Assembly: GCA_002104935.1 (NCBI GenBank)
Contig: MCGT01000019.1
Location: forward strand, 372,001-436,000
Direction of reading: 5' to 3'
Length of the DNA stretch: 64,000 nucleotides
Source: Hesseltinella vesiculosa
Taxonomy: Eukaryota; Mucoromycota; Mucoromycetes; Mucorales; Cunninghamellaceae
The position numbers and the translations under genes were made by a program. Positions within the stretch are counted from its first letter, which is position 1. The number at the start of each line of letters is the position of its first letter. The notes under the pieces were generated by a model that was not told where the DNA came from, searched no databases, and saw only the letters and a list, made by a program, of their open reading frames with translations. This document shows, in pieces, positions 11,352 to 21,573 of the stretch.

Positions 11352-12818
11352 CTACGCATCGGCCGTTTCGGATGTGGCAGTGGCGTCGGCAGGCTGCTTT
11401 TCATCGCCGGTGTCTTCGACAAGGACGATCTGCTTCTTGATGGAGCTAACACTTTCACCACAGCGCAAGCAAGGCCATTCTTCGCCAAAGACAACCAGTT
11501 TGCTTTGGACGCAGTAGTAACAGTAGGCATGGCCGCAGTTCGCTTCATAGGCATTATGAACGGTGAAATCCTGCACTTGACCTACAGGGCCAGCCGCGTC
11601 GGTCGAGTTGCTATTGTCGTGACAAATGGCACATTGGTTTGCAGGTAGCTGATCGTAGCCTTTGTTCGACATCATAAAGGATTTGGGAAGCAGCATACGA
11701 GTCAGCCGCAGTTTCAGTTTCTCCAAATTGATCAACGGAACCAGGAAGAGGAGGAATTCCTACCATGCAAAGAGTAATACCACAAAATGAGGTTACTTGC
11801 CCCAGATGTTCTTCAGCAGCCACCTTACCGTAAATGCGTGCCACACCATTTGTCGGTTCAAGAATTCAAAACTAACTTGGCGATTCAAAGATTTCTTTGC
11901 ATACACTAGTCTCATTCCCAAGAAGCGGTCGATCAGGGTACGGAACCTGCCAAATCAATAGGGAGACAGGGTGAAAAAATGGGTATGAGAACAGTGACAG
12001 GTTGGTATTCTCCATCCATTACCTTCCATTGTACAAAAAGACTAAAAAGTTGAGGAGAGTAAAAGCTTTCCAGTACTTTTCCCCAGCTTGTAGGAATCGA
12101 TACACTTTGTTTCTTGTGTCATCCTGGGTCAACAAGTTAATTAGGTTGATAGGTTCGATGGGGAGAGATCTTTCTTACCTGGTCCAATTCACCCCAGCCT
12201 TGCTCCGTGATGTATCGGTTTGCTCTTGACCAGGCATACTGCCCACCAACGGTCAGCAGCCCGTACATCATTTTCTGTGTCTTGCTGAGAGGCGCGTCTT
12301 TGGCGATGGATTCCACTGTTATCGACAAAAAAAAAAAAGTCAATCTTTGTTTCTTAAAACGGGAGCCCTTTTTCCAACTTACAGAATCCACGATGTTTCC
12401 ATTCATTTCTATACTTTAAGTTTTGAAGTTGAGCACCATAACTGGCAGATGAGTCATAAATGGAGAGCTTGAACAAGACAAGATTCAAAAGACCCAGCAG
12501 TTCTGGCTCAAAGGCTTCCTTGATCGTGGGCTTGAAAAAAAAATGAGAAAGACTAGGTGAGAAACGGTTTGCATTGGCAGCAGGCACGAATAGGGCTACC
12601 TTGAACATGGACAAGGATTTCCACAGTTGGTCCTTTAGGATATCAAAGAGTTCAATGTCGAGAATATCCGAGTCGAGCTGACTAACTCGCATGACTTTAA
12701 GTGATGACGTTCGCAATGAAGCCATGGATCGACGGATCGTTCGCAATGTGGGCTGCACTTGCTGCCACTGGCTGGTCCATTCAGGAAGGGGAGGCTGAAC
12801 AGGGGATGGTGCTGGCAT
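11352..12818 (-). CDS. PEX2: Peroxin 2, peroxisomal RING-finger E3 subunit
   Basis: Pex2 is a peroxisomal membrane RING protein that, with Pex10 and Pex12, forms the channel and ligase that ubiquitinates the import receptor Pex5. The start is ATG 12816-12818. Exons join in one frame through segments such as ELFDILKDQLWKSL, the FEPELLGLLNLVLFKLSIYD block, LLTVGGQYAWSRANRYI, DDTRNKVYRFLQAGEKYWK and RTLIDRFLGMRLVYA. The C-terminal RING is clear: CAICHDN, then CGHAYCYYC and CLRC, which supply the C3HC4-type zinc ligands. An acidic and Thr/Ala-rich tail follows to the stop at 11352-11354. Length and order match the family. Confidence 0.93.
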
Positions 12819-14079
12819 TGCTTTTTTTTTTTGCTCAAAAAAAAAAAACGAGAGAAAGAAAAAACAAGGGAGAATGCAAAAAATGAGTGCTGACCAACAC
12901 TTTTTCTGACATGTGACAATCGCTTCTGATTGGCTGTTTTCAACCCCACATTTTCTGCTGGGCCCTTCATTTGAAAAATGAGATCAAGCCCTACTATCCC
13001 TGTGATTATTTTTGGAAAGCACCATGCTCAGCGCAAAGTGATTGGGTTCCTAAGGTGCTCAAGCCAGCGTGAAAGCGTTGAAAAAAGAAGAGTTTGAAGA
13101 TTGTGGTTGTCCGGAGCAGGGCGGCTGTCCATGTCCGTTTCCTCCAACGCTACAAAGGCAATCAAAGTGAATCGGATTTTGGCGCCCGTTTTTGCTGTCC
13201 CAGCTACGAAATCTTTGCTTCACCAGAGCTTGACTGGCAGCGAATTTGTCGATGCACATCCTAAATACTCTGTTGTAGCAAGTCACCTATCTTTGCTGGG
13301 ATTGGATGGTGGAGCATTCGATTGTCTCAAGCCTCTGTAAAAAACGATGACATGATCGTCAGTGGCGATGTGTCCATGTGCAGCTTTGTTGGAGCGTATC
13401 TTGCATAACTAGGGCTAAGAAAAGTGGATCTACTCGGCAAAATGGCTGGGCAGCCATGCTGTGCTCTTCTCGCTTAGTACGACGTTGCAATCTGGGCCTG
13501 CTCTTGTCGCCAACATCATGGCCCATCAATGAATAGATTTATACGAAAAGATGAAATCAGTGGAGATTTGGTTTTTTATGCTCTTTGACGAAATCGCCTG
13601 GTGTGACCTTGGGAAGGATCGATTTGAAAAAAAAAAAAAAAAAGGAAACCCTTGTAGAACGCTTTCAAGAGAATTTAAAACATGAGACTTTTTAACTGGA
13701 AGAAGAACCCCGTCCCTGCTGATTTTTTGTTAAATTTTTACTGTCATTCAAGCAGGTCCAGCGTTGGTGGAGGTCGAAAAGGAGATGTCTTACTGGGGTG
13801 CTACGGCCCGGTAGATCAGGATGGAGGTATGTGATCAAGGGCGTTCATACTAAAAAGTCGGTTGGTTGGTTAGACCACGGCAATGCAAAGGTCTGAGGGA
13901 ACAAGCCGGACAATCATGCAGTTGATTGCCACATGATTGCCGTAGACGACAGCCTAGATAATTGGAACTCAGCGGCCATTCGCATTTTTTTCTTGTCAGC
14001 AAAAATGCTGGTTGAGGATCCTTTTTCTTTTTGCACACCCTCTTTTTTATTCTTTTGTTTTGTTCTGACTTTATTGATC
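12819..14079. other. Divergent intergenic region, PEX2 / pyrophosphatase
   Basis: This 1.26-kb stretch separates two divergent genes and must hold both promoters. Short frames on both strands at 13060-13340 overlap each other and show no family motif. T- and A-rich blocks occur at 12822-12848, 13627-13642 and 14040-14060. I see no clear TATA box for the pyrophosphatase. Confidence 0.4.
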
Positions 14080-15427
14080 ATGTACGAAGCGACAGCGATT
14101 GGCAAGCGATTCACAAAGGATTATCGTATTTATATTCGTAAGTGATGGCAGGGTGAACCACGATCATCTCATAATGTGTCTGCTTGGGAACGTGTTCTTT
14201 TGATGTTAGGCAAAGATGGGCAGATCGTCTCACCTTTTCATGACATTCCATTGTATGCTGACAAGGACCAAATGGTCATGAACATGGTTGTGGAAATCCC
14301 TCGTTGGACCAATGCTAAAGTGGAGGTAAAGAAATGAAAAAAGCACCTCGTTGAAAAATGCAACCCCAACTGACAACACCAAAATAGATTGCTACGGGCG
14401 AAAAGATGAACCCGCTGAAACAAGATATCAAAAAGGGGAAGCTTCGCTTTGTGCGTAATTGTTTTCCTTACAAAGGCTACATTTGGAACTATGGCGCGCT
14501 GCCTCAGGTAACGTGCAAGATGTTTCCTAAGAAAGTCGATCTCATCTTTTTTTTTTTTCTCCTTTTCCTTTTAGACTTGGGAAGACCCGACACAGATCAA
14601 CCACGATACAGGAGCCAAGGGTGACAATGACCCTGTTGACGTTTGTGAAATCGGCGAGGAAATCGGTTATCCTGGCCAGGTTAAGCAAGTCAAGATTCTT
14701 GGCGTGCTCGCATTGTTAGATGAAGGTGAAACGGATTGGAAATTGATCGCCATTGATGTCAAGGACGCCATGGCACCTCTCCTGAATGGTAAGAAGAAAG
14801 CGACGCACGTTTTTTTTTTTTTTTTTTAGCCGAGATCGCTTTATAACCATATTTGGCTTTCTAGATATTGACGACGTCCAAAAACACTTTCCAAATCTAT
14901 TACAAGCGACTCGCCACTGGTTCAAGATTTACAAGATGCCTGATGGCAAGCCAGCCAACCAATTTGCTTTTGATGGTCAATGCAAGAACAGGGTAACACT
15001 GAAAGAATGGGCGAGGCAGGTTTTGCGGCGGGCAAACTAATGAAGCTTCTTCAGGCATACGCTCAGTCGATTGTACAAGAAACAAACGAAGCTTGGCAAC
15101 GTTTGATCACCGGAAAAACTCCGTGCAAAGCAAATACCCATGACATTCAAGTGTAAGGAGGCGACTTGGTAGAAAAAAAAAAGCTGAACCACTTTTTTTT
15201 TTTTTTTAATTTAGAACCAATATGACTGTTCACCAATCGCCATACAAAGCGTCGGAGAAGTTACACAAGCTCTCATCTGCAAAGGTAACCACTTGAAAAA
15301 AGCTCGTCTTATTCTTATACTGACGAACGCTTACCATTTATTTAATTAATTAAAATAGGCATTGGCATTAGAAAATAGAATAGAAGGTCGTGATGATAAA
15401 TGGCATTACATCAAAGCACAGTTGTAA
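14080..15427 (+). CDS. IPP1: Soluble inorganic pyrophosphatase (family I)
   Basis: The enzyme hydrolyses pyrophosphate to two phosphates in the cytosol, pulling biosynthetic reactions forward. The start is ATG 14080-14082, from [16 protein letters not shown], and the stop is TAA 15425-15427. Seven short introns are implied and the exons fuse into a typical family I protein. It has the metal-binding signature DNDPVDV after a GAKG element (about 14620-14645), a WEDPTQ segment just before it, and [17 protein letters not shown] upstream. The KAxxVLxxRxxxNxxWxKxIxG region of other family members is represented by the segment after 15053 ([18 protein letters not shown]). The last small exons end KWHYIKAQL. 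Confidence 0.95.
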
Positions 15428-16043
15428 AATAAACGTTCAAGATAACCTTCCTGGCCGACGGGAATTAAAATATCATTTTCATTGTGCCACTCTGGCTTTT
15501 TGATTGAAATGCATGCACATGCAGGAAAATGAACAGTAAAACGTCCTGGACTTGACTTTTTATTTCTCATTGTGTGGAGAGCTTGGCAATGAAGCATGGT
15601 GCGATTACCATAGACAGGGATCCCCATTCTTCAAAAAAAGCACTAGGAAAATTGGAGGTTGGGTTGCTGCCTTGGCAACACACTGCTGACTTTGAATGAC
15701 CGCCTGTTTTTGGGCGCTCAAACGAGCTTCCACAACAAAATTTTTCATTCCCTCCTTTTTTACTCTCCTTTTTTTTCCCACTACAAAAAAACTCTTTTTT
15801 TTTCACTTCTTCTGTCCTTTTCTTTTCATTTTTATTCTCACCCATTCGATAAGTGTGAAGATATAAAAAGAGAAAAGAACTGGCATCCTCTTTTTTTATT
15901 CTTCCACTTTTTTTTTATTTATCAAGCCCCACCTCACTTTTCTACAAGAAACCCATTCCTTTCCTTTTCGTTCCTTATTAACTTCTTATTTTGTCCCACA
16001 TCTCTATTTTCATTCTCACAGTCTCCCTCTCTCTTACAACATT
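15428..16043. other. Spacer and promoter of the SH3 gene
   Basis: From about 15730 to 16043 the plus strand is strikingly pyrimidine-rich (long T and CT runs), typical of a leader/promoter in this genome. An apparently long plus-strand frame here is composition-driven and lacks domains. Confidence 0.45.
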
Positions 16044-17002
16044 ATGAGCCACTCCCCCTTTACCAACATCACTGTCTTTTTGAAAAAGGTAGATCCGATC
16101 CTCTATCAAAAAAAAAAGTGAGATTTACCGTCGTTTTTTTTTTTTTTAGTTTGCTCGTAAAGGATCCCTTCGAAGGAAATTCTCCACATCCACCCATAAA
16201 AAACTTCGACCACATACCACAAGCTCACCTCTATGCACCACTACCAATATCATTGTTGCTACCCAAGAAGCCGACATGGTGTCGGTGAGCTCTGGCTCGA
16301 TTTCGCTCGATCGCGATGAAAAACATCTCTCTGTGCCGGTCATAGTTGGGAATGAAAAGTCCACACTGGAATTCGATCAGGCGGTAAGTGCATGACAAAT
16401 GACCAGCCTGTGGCACGTACATGAAAAAGGCGGTCAAGCCAAGTGGCTCATCCTTTTCCCTTGCCTTCTAGAATCTAAGGAGCTCTGCATCCTCTCCGAT
16501 ACCACCCCCGCCTGCCCTGTCTGATGTAGATGAGGATGCTGCCCATGGAGATAATGATACCATTGAACCGATGAACGAACTCACCAAACAAACATCCACT
16601 CCCAGCAACGACCTCGACTCCTCCGACCATCAACGCACCCCTACACCCTCTCACCTTTCAGCGTCTACACCATCCTTGGGGACCAGCATGACATCACCAC
16701 ATGACCCAACTGTCCATATTCGTGATTTTGCCTATGACGAGACGTTGCCTTTGCATCGTGGTGAGCACGATTCGGATCTCAAGCGAATGCTCAACCATTC
16801 CAACGTGTCGCTCTCATCCACTCGCTTCAACGGCTGCCGAGGCCGTGCCCTCTTTGACTTTGTGCCTGAGTCTGACCACGAAATCCCCATGAATGCTGGT
16901 CAATCCATCTGGATCCAATATCGTCAGTGTGAGGGCTGGTTGATTGCTGATGTTGATGGTCAAACTGGATTGGTACCTGAGGCTTATGTGGAACGCCTAT
17001 GA
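16044..17002 (+). CDS. SH3-domain protein, Nbp2/Skb5-like
   Basis: This is a predicted signalling adaptor. Budding-yeast Nbp2 bridges a PP2C phosphatase to MAPK kinases, and fission-yeast Skb5 binds the PAK kinase Shk1; a similar role is inferred. Exons 16044-16088, 16150-16383 and 16472-17002 give 269 residues. The first exon starts MSHSPFTNITVFLKK. The middle is Ser/Thr/Pro-rich with a PIPPPP element. The C-terminal SH3 domain (about residues 213-268) has ALFDF, then the acidic RT-loop stretch PESDHEI, the GWL motif and the GLVPEAYVE ending that I recall from Nbp2/Skb5. The terminal position of the SH3 is also family-like. The third exon alone would look like a separate gene; the splice at 16384-16471 shows otherwise. 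Confidence 0.8.
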
Positions 17003-17436
17003 TCCCCCTTCCTCTCCACTGGGCAGAAAAAAACGAGCTCCCTCTCCTCTCTCCTTTTTTTTTTTATTTTATTCCACCTCCACTTGCTCATCCTTTTCTG
17101 ATTTTGTCTTCTCCCATCCCCGGTGCACGTCCAGTTTTTGTTATTTATCTTGCCTCCTTTTTTTTATGTTCGTTTTCTCCTCATTGTCCTTTGTCTTTAT
17201 TGTCCCCTTCACCTTTTATTATTTACTCGTATTGCCATCACACCTCACACTTAAATCAATGACCAGGATTTTTGGCGTGGCGCATTCTCCCATCCGCCGC
17301 AGCTCTCTTTAATCTCCCCCAAAAATATCTGTCTCATAGTTTATATCCTACCGCATGCTGTGCTCCCAAGTCCTCTGCCACTCCTTCATTTATCACCATT
17401 GATCACTTGTTCCGGTGGAACTTGACTAATTTATAA

Positions 17437-17724
17437 TTAAAGAACGTTGAAGACGAATCTAAAAAGCCGAGCTTGATCTGTTACGTTGTCGTTGTGGGGT
17501 TCCTTTAGCTGAGATCCAAGCTCTACAATTGAAAAAGAGTTGCCTCGCCGTTTAGTGCCCACACATTTCACGCTGTAATGAGAAACGTTTGTCTTGACGA
17601 CGGAGAGGCATTCAAAACGACACCTCCTTTCTTTGATCTTGTGACGTGAATCTGGGCATTTATTTTTTGCTGAAAGTTGGCACAGCTGTCGCTCCAGTGC
17701 GTTAGGAATTAACTTGATTTTCAT
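17437..17724 (-). CDS. Hypothetical 95-aa frame, possibly a relic
   Basis: A complete frame runs from ATG 17722-17724 to TAA at 17437. Its middle is Lys/Arg/Cys-rich (KERRCRFECLSVV, KCVGTKRRG) followed by SIVELGSQLKEP. It lacks a recognisable domain, promoter or splice partner. It sits at the start of a stretch of decayed sequence, so it may be a fragment of a longer, lost coding region rather than a working gene. Confidence 0.25.
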   Translation of the reverse strand: MKIKLIPNALERQLCQLSAKNKCPDSRHKIKERRCRFECLSVVKTNVSHYSVKCVGTKRRGNSFSIVELGSQLKEPHNDNVTDQARLFRFVFNVL

Positions 17725-18486
17725 TAAAACAGATAGCTACATGTCCAATTGCTGTTTTTCCCAAGGTCTTTGCTTCTTTTGCTTTGAGCAAAGTGGACAT
17801 GGCAAGATTGGCCCAGACTCCAGGCTCTCTTGGGATCTCATCGAATTAGCCCAATCCCCCCCCCCCGGCGATTCCTTGCTTACCCTATATCTTTATAACT
17901 GTCTTCTGCACCTGCAGGAAAGATGCCTTGTGGTGTTTGATTCAGATTGCCTGAGGGGTTCCCTGGCGAAATGGCAGACATTTCGCTGGGAATCGGAGAT
18001 GTCAAAACCAAAGTGATTGAAATGTTGGCTGGGCAATGTTTACCAATCGACCTGATTTTTTCAACACCATCATCATTCATGTAGTTGCATCTCCTTACAA
18101 TATTGCACTGGAATCCTATCATTCAAAAAGTGCTGTGCAGCGTTTGGTTTTTTTTTAAATGTTAAATTGTGATTCAGTCTCCGCACAGTACCTTGATTCC
18201 AGGCTGGTGCTCATGCGACAATGGTTCTGCAGCCATATCGAACTGTCCCTTGCCAGATTCACCAAAAAGAAAGCTAAACTATTCCTGCACTTTGCATTGC
18301 CTTGTTGTCTCTTCCTCTTGTCTGGCCACCGTTCCAACGTGACCAAGTTCATTCAGCGATGCCTGTGTGATCTGCTCTTCACTGCTCCATGCTGGAATGA
18401 TGTGGCTCTTGAGCAATCGCATAGACCTAGCATGCAACTCCTTTGGACCACGGAACCAGGTCGATCTATCGCCAGCAACATCACAG

Positions 18487-18505
18487 TTTTTTTTTAAAAA
18501 AAAAA
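18487..18505. repeat. Poly-T/poly-A homopolymer palindrome
   Basis: T9 directly followed by A10, then a run of G. It is one of five such junctions in spacers of this window. Confidence 0.8.
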
Positions 18506-18973
18506 GGGGGGGGAGAGCGGCGTCACGTGCCATATTTTTTTTGCTCTCTCTCTTTTTTTCCGTTCTTCCTTAGAAACATCCACCTTCAACAGGAGGGATG
18601 ATCTATCCATTGAACCACTACTGTTGGTGCACCAATAGTTGTGTGAATTGATGTTGCTTATGAAGAATGGTACCTTGAACCATGACCACCAACAAGACAA
18701 TTCGCCATTTTATTTCTGCTGTCTAGGCGCGGCTTACTTGGAAGTCAACAAGCAGACAGCACAACGATGGGATTGTTGGGGGCTATCGACAAACCAAAAC
18801 CAGGATTGTCCTTTTGAGAATATGCAAAACCAATGAAACGTAAGGCCCCATTTTCTCTCATGGTACAGCCTCAGCTCTCTCTTTTGCAGGCAAACACAAG
18901 CCTGTTGACTCAGTACCAGACGACTTTTTTATCACAGCCATTGGAGACCGATTGCACTTTACACGTGGTTCAC

Positions 18974-19012
18974 AATACTTGATAGCAGTCAATACTTGAT
19001 AGCAGTCAATAC
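18974..19012. repeat. 17-bp tandem repeat, about 2.3 copies
   Basis: The unit AATACTTGATAGCAGTC occurs at 18974-18990 and again, identical, at 18991-19007, followed by the first 5 bases of a third copy. It is non-coding as far as I can see. Confidence 0.9.
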
Positions 19013-19618
19013 GACCGCATCAGGCAAGTACCGTTGTCCTATGTCTACGTCTTCTTACACCTTTTGCATAGCTACACTTCACGTTTTTGACGCTGGTGGA
19101 TTGCCAACCAGATTTTTCGAAGCGTTGCTGACTGTCACAGACTGCAGGCCTGGATGAACTTCTTGCTCTCGACAATGGCGGAAGCGACGTCTGTCCCTGT
19201 TACCGAATGGTTCGACCCCATAACGCTAACGATCCTTAGTAATCTCTTGTCACGACCGTTACTTTGATTTGAAGATAATGCACTCTCGAGCTCCCACACC
19301 TTCCTTAAAGCATGTCACGTCTGCTACTTGACGATTATTTTACTTTTTCTTTTTTCGGGAACGCTTATTGACATCTAAAAAAAATACAGTGTAGATCGTC
19401 CCTCATTTTTGACTCCTCGCCCTGCAAAAGACACCTGTGAAAAAAAAGAGGGTGCAAAAGACAGAATTTCAACGCGCGACTCCGATCCGAGGACGAACGA
19501 GAACCTTTTGGCAAAATACATCCTGTTTAACGACATGAAAAACGAACGTCTGGTAATTGGTTCATATTCAGAATTTCTTGTAGTTCTAACTAGAAACATC
19601 TGGAAGAAAATGAAATCT

Positions 19619-19662
19619 GGGTGTCTCAAAATGTCGCCATGACAAAATGTCATTAGACACCC
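19619..19662. repeat. Inverted repeat GGGTGTCT...AGACACCC
   Basis: Perfect 8-bp arms at 19619-19626 and 19655-19662 flank a 28-bp centre that itself carries two AAAATGTC copies and a GACATTTT-like partner. A T run and a further GGTGTC follow. It may be the end of a small non-autonomous element or a hairpin-forming site. No target-site duplication is obvious. Confidence 0.55.
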
Positions 19663-20436
19663 CTTTTTTTCGGTGTCAACAAAAAAGAAGGTCAATGTAC
19701 GGTATGCCTTTGCGTAACCAGGATAATAGGAAAATGGTTGTTGGGCGGTTAGTTTTTTCCTAAATAAAGCATAGCCAATACAACAACAATGGATTACCAC
19801 CTTGGACCAAGCATTTCCATTTGGAAATCAATTTCACCATGGAGAACGTGCATAAGCCCACCGCCAGTAAAAATATAGGAACGTATGCGAGGACATGATT
19901 ACCATGGTCACTGGCACATGCCATAGTGGACGTGAATATTTATTTTTAATACCAAATTCAGTTTGCCCCTGCAAGTTCCGCGTGAATGGTGATGGGAAAT
20001 AAAGAGGTTGGTCAAGAGACGCAATGCCGACTCTCAAGAAATTCCCGACAAGAAAGAGACCCCAGTCTCCTGAATGTAAATATTAGGTTGACAGAAAATG
20101 TCGGTTCCAAACATGAAACCTTCCAAATGGCGTCCAAAGTGGTGATATTAAAATGTGTTTATGTAAACGAACTTGCGGTAGTCAGTGAGACGAATGGTTG
20201 CCTATTCTTTTAGGGAGATGCAGCATGGTTTGGACAACCTTTTTTTGCCAACGATTGGTGGTAACGTGATGCCTGCGCGAGTCTGTCCTTCTCGTTTGCA
20301 GAAGAAACAGGAAATGAGGCTGCGCAATGTCTCTATTTAGGACCTTTGCTAATGAATGGACTATGCAACAAATCATCATATCTAAAAGACAGTCCTACAT
20401 CCCTCTTCACAGCCACTGTGCAAAAAAAAAAAAAAG

Positions 20437-20443
20437 TATAAAA
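20437..20443 (+). promoter_or_regulatory. TATA box of the secreted peptide gene
   Basis: TATAAAA follows an A13 tract and lies 63 bp before the ATG at 20506, leaving room for a pyrimidine-rich leader (TCTCTCTCTTTAC). Its distance matches TATA boxes of other short genes in this window. Confidence 0.7.
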
Positions 20444-20505
20444 CGCATCAAAATCATCTTCTTTTTTTCAATAATCTTCAAATCTCTCTCTCTTTACAAG
20501 GAAAT

Positions 20506-20724
20506 ATGAAAGCTTCTACTTTGATTTTGGCAACTGCTCTGCTGGTAGGTCAATTGGCTGTCTTGACTGCTGCTCAACCGGAGTGTGATATTGCTTGTGG
20601 TCAAAGCACGTCAGGGGCAACGTGTGCCAACGGCGAAGGATGCTGCGTCAAAAGATGTCAAAACCAATGCCATAAGCGCACTGGCTACTGCACTTGGCTC
20701 GGTTCTTGCCAATGCAGTGATTAA
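20506..20724 (+). CDS. Secreted cysteine-rich defensin-like peptide (72 aa)
   Basis: This is a predicted small secreted peptide, intronless, from ATG 20506 to TAA 20724. Residues 1-23 form a textbook signal peptide (Lys at 2, hydrophobic core, AA before Q24). The mature part, about 49 residues, has ten cysteines: 27, 31, 40, 46, 47, 51, 55, 62, 68 and 70. The spacing includes CxxxC (47-51 and 51-55) and a terminal CxC (68-70), the hallmark of cysteine-stabilised alpha-beta folds such as defensins. Ten cysteines would allow five disulfides, more than the usual three or four. An antimicrobial or competition role is inference from the fold class; other cysteine-rich secreted effectors are possible. 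A strong TATA box and short leader suggest inducible, high expression. Confidence 0.8.
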   Translation: MKASTLILATALLVGQLAVLTAAQPECDIACGQSTSGATCANGEGCCVKRCQNQCHKRTGYCTWLGSCQCSD

Positions 20725-21159
20725 CCAGCGATATCCTTCCGCTTGGACTCCTCTCAGTTTGGCACCCTCACAAGTGAATGAAAACGTTTTAATTCTTTGA
20801 CGTTTTGATGAAAAAAAAAACTGCAAATTTTTAATAAATTCAACGTCTGTTCTTACAGCTTTTGAATCCATGACAATGAGGACCAAACTTCCTGAAAAAT
20901 TGATTCTGCTTTGTGTTACACTGGTCCAGAAGTTCTCGTTTTGGGTGTGACCCCTCAAATCAATGATAATACAGATGAAAAGAAAATGCGGCCCGTTAGA
21001 AGGAAAGAGCGAAGAATAAATAATTTATTAGGGTGGTTTAGGGTCTAATTCTCAGAATCTACTTTATGGACGTCTAAATTATTGGTTTTTTTTTTTTTTT
21101 TTTTGCAATGTCGTGGTGGCGGAGAGGGAATCTTCTAGGAAAATAAAAACAGGGCAAGC
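20725..21159. other. Convergent spacer, peptide gene / homeobox gene
   Basis: This holds AT-rich 3' regions of two convergent genes, with AATAAA-like signals near 20831 and 21017 on the plus strand and a T17 tract at about 21088-21104. I see no other gene. Confidence 0.5.
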
Positions 21160-21573
21160 TTAGCAGCAAAAGGACGAAGACAAACGTTGCTGGTAGGTAG
21201 GAGAAGGCAAGGGTGGCAAGGTGATACGAGTTTGTCGAGTGGGTTTTTTGAGGGCTTGCCGTTTGTTCTGGAACCAGATTTGAATGGTACGAGGAGGCAT
21301 ATCCAACTGCTTGCTCAGCTGCATTCGCAGCTCTGTGGAAGGAAAACAGGTATGGTTGAAGACATGGTTCAGCACTCGTAACTGGGCAGGGCTAGCGCGC
21401 TTCCGCTTGGATTTTAGCCAAAGCGAAGACGACGATGACAGACTGGGTTGGCGGGGTACATGGATCAACAGTGATGGCCACTCTTGAATACCTCTGATCA
21501 CTGGCTGTGGCCATGGCTCCATTAATGCAGGTGCAGGGCATTGGCGTAATAAATCGGATACGGGTGGCAGCAT
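21160..21573 (-). CDS. Small homeodomain transcription factor (137 aa)
   Basis: A single exon runs from ATG 21571-21573 to TAA 21160-21162. A homeodomain fills residues about 55-112: it opens KRKRASPAQLRVL, with helix 3 carrying the diagnostic WFQNKRQALKK (W48, F49, N51 and R53 positions intact). Short Pro/Ser-rich flanks complete the protein. Nuclear DNA-binding regulator is the safe call. The WFQNKRQ core recalls Yox1/Yhp1/Phx1-type fungal homeodomains, but the protein is much shorter and has no other domain. Targets cannot be told from sequence. It is convergent with the secreted peptide gene, but no regulatory link follows from that. Confidence 0.88.
   Translation of the reverse strand: MLPPVSDLLRQCPAPALMEPWPQPVIRGIQEWPSLLIHVPRQPSLSSSSSLWLKSKRKRASPAQLRVLNHVFNHTCFPSTELRMQLSKQLDMPPRTIQIWFQNKRQALKKPTRQTRITLPPLPSPTYQQRLSSSFCC

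Larger units (their letters stand above)
17003..20436. other. 3.4-kb gene-poor stretch with repeat debris
   Basis: No intact gene is supportable here. The first 350 bp are the pyrimidine-rich 3' region of the SH3 gene. After that, short frames on both strands with stops and frame changes, a 17-bp tandem repeat (18974-19012), a T9/A10 palindrome followed by G8 (18487-18513) and a GC-containing inverted repeat (19619-19662) suggest decayed mobile or repetitive DNA. The last few hundred bp are upstream of the secreted peptide gene. Confidence 0.5.

Noticed and set aside
13059..13340. Overlapping plus and minus frames (75-79 residues)
   Set aside because: Neither shows motif, promoter or splice logic; mutual overlap is typical of chance frames.
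15659..16288. 209-residue plus-strand frame before the SH3 gene
   Set aside because: Almost all Phe/Ser/Leu/Pro from a pyrimidine-rich leader; its end overlaps the real spliced exon 2 in another frame.
19375..19800. 141-residue minus-strand frame
   Set aside because: No start context, domain or splice partner; composition is like translated AT-rich spacer, and a competing plus frame overlaps it.
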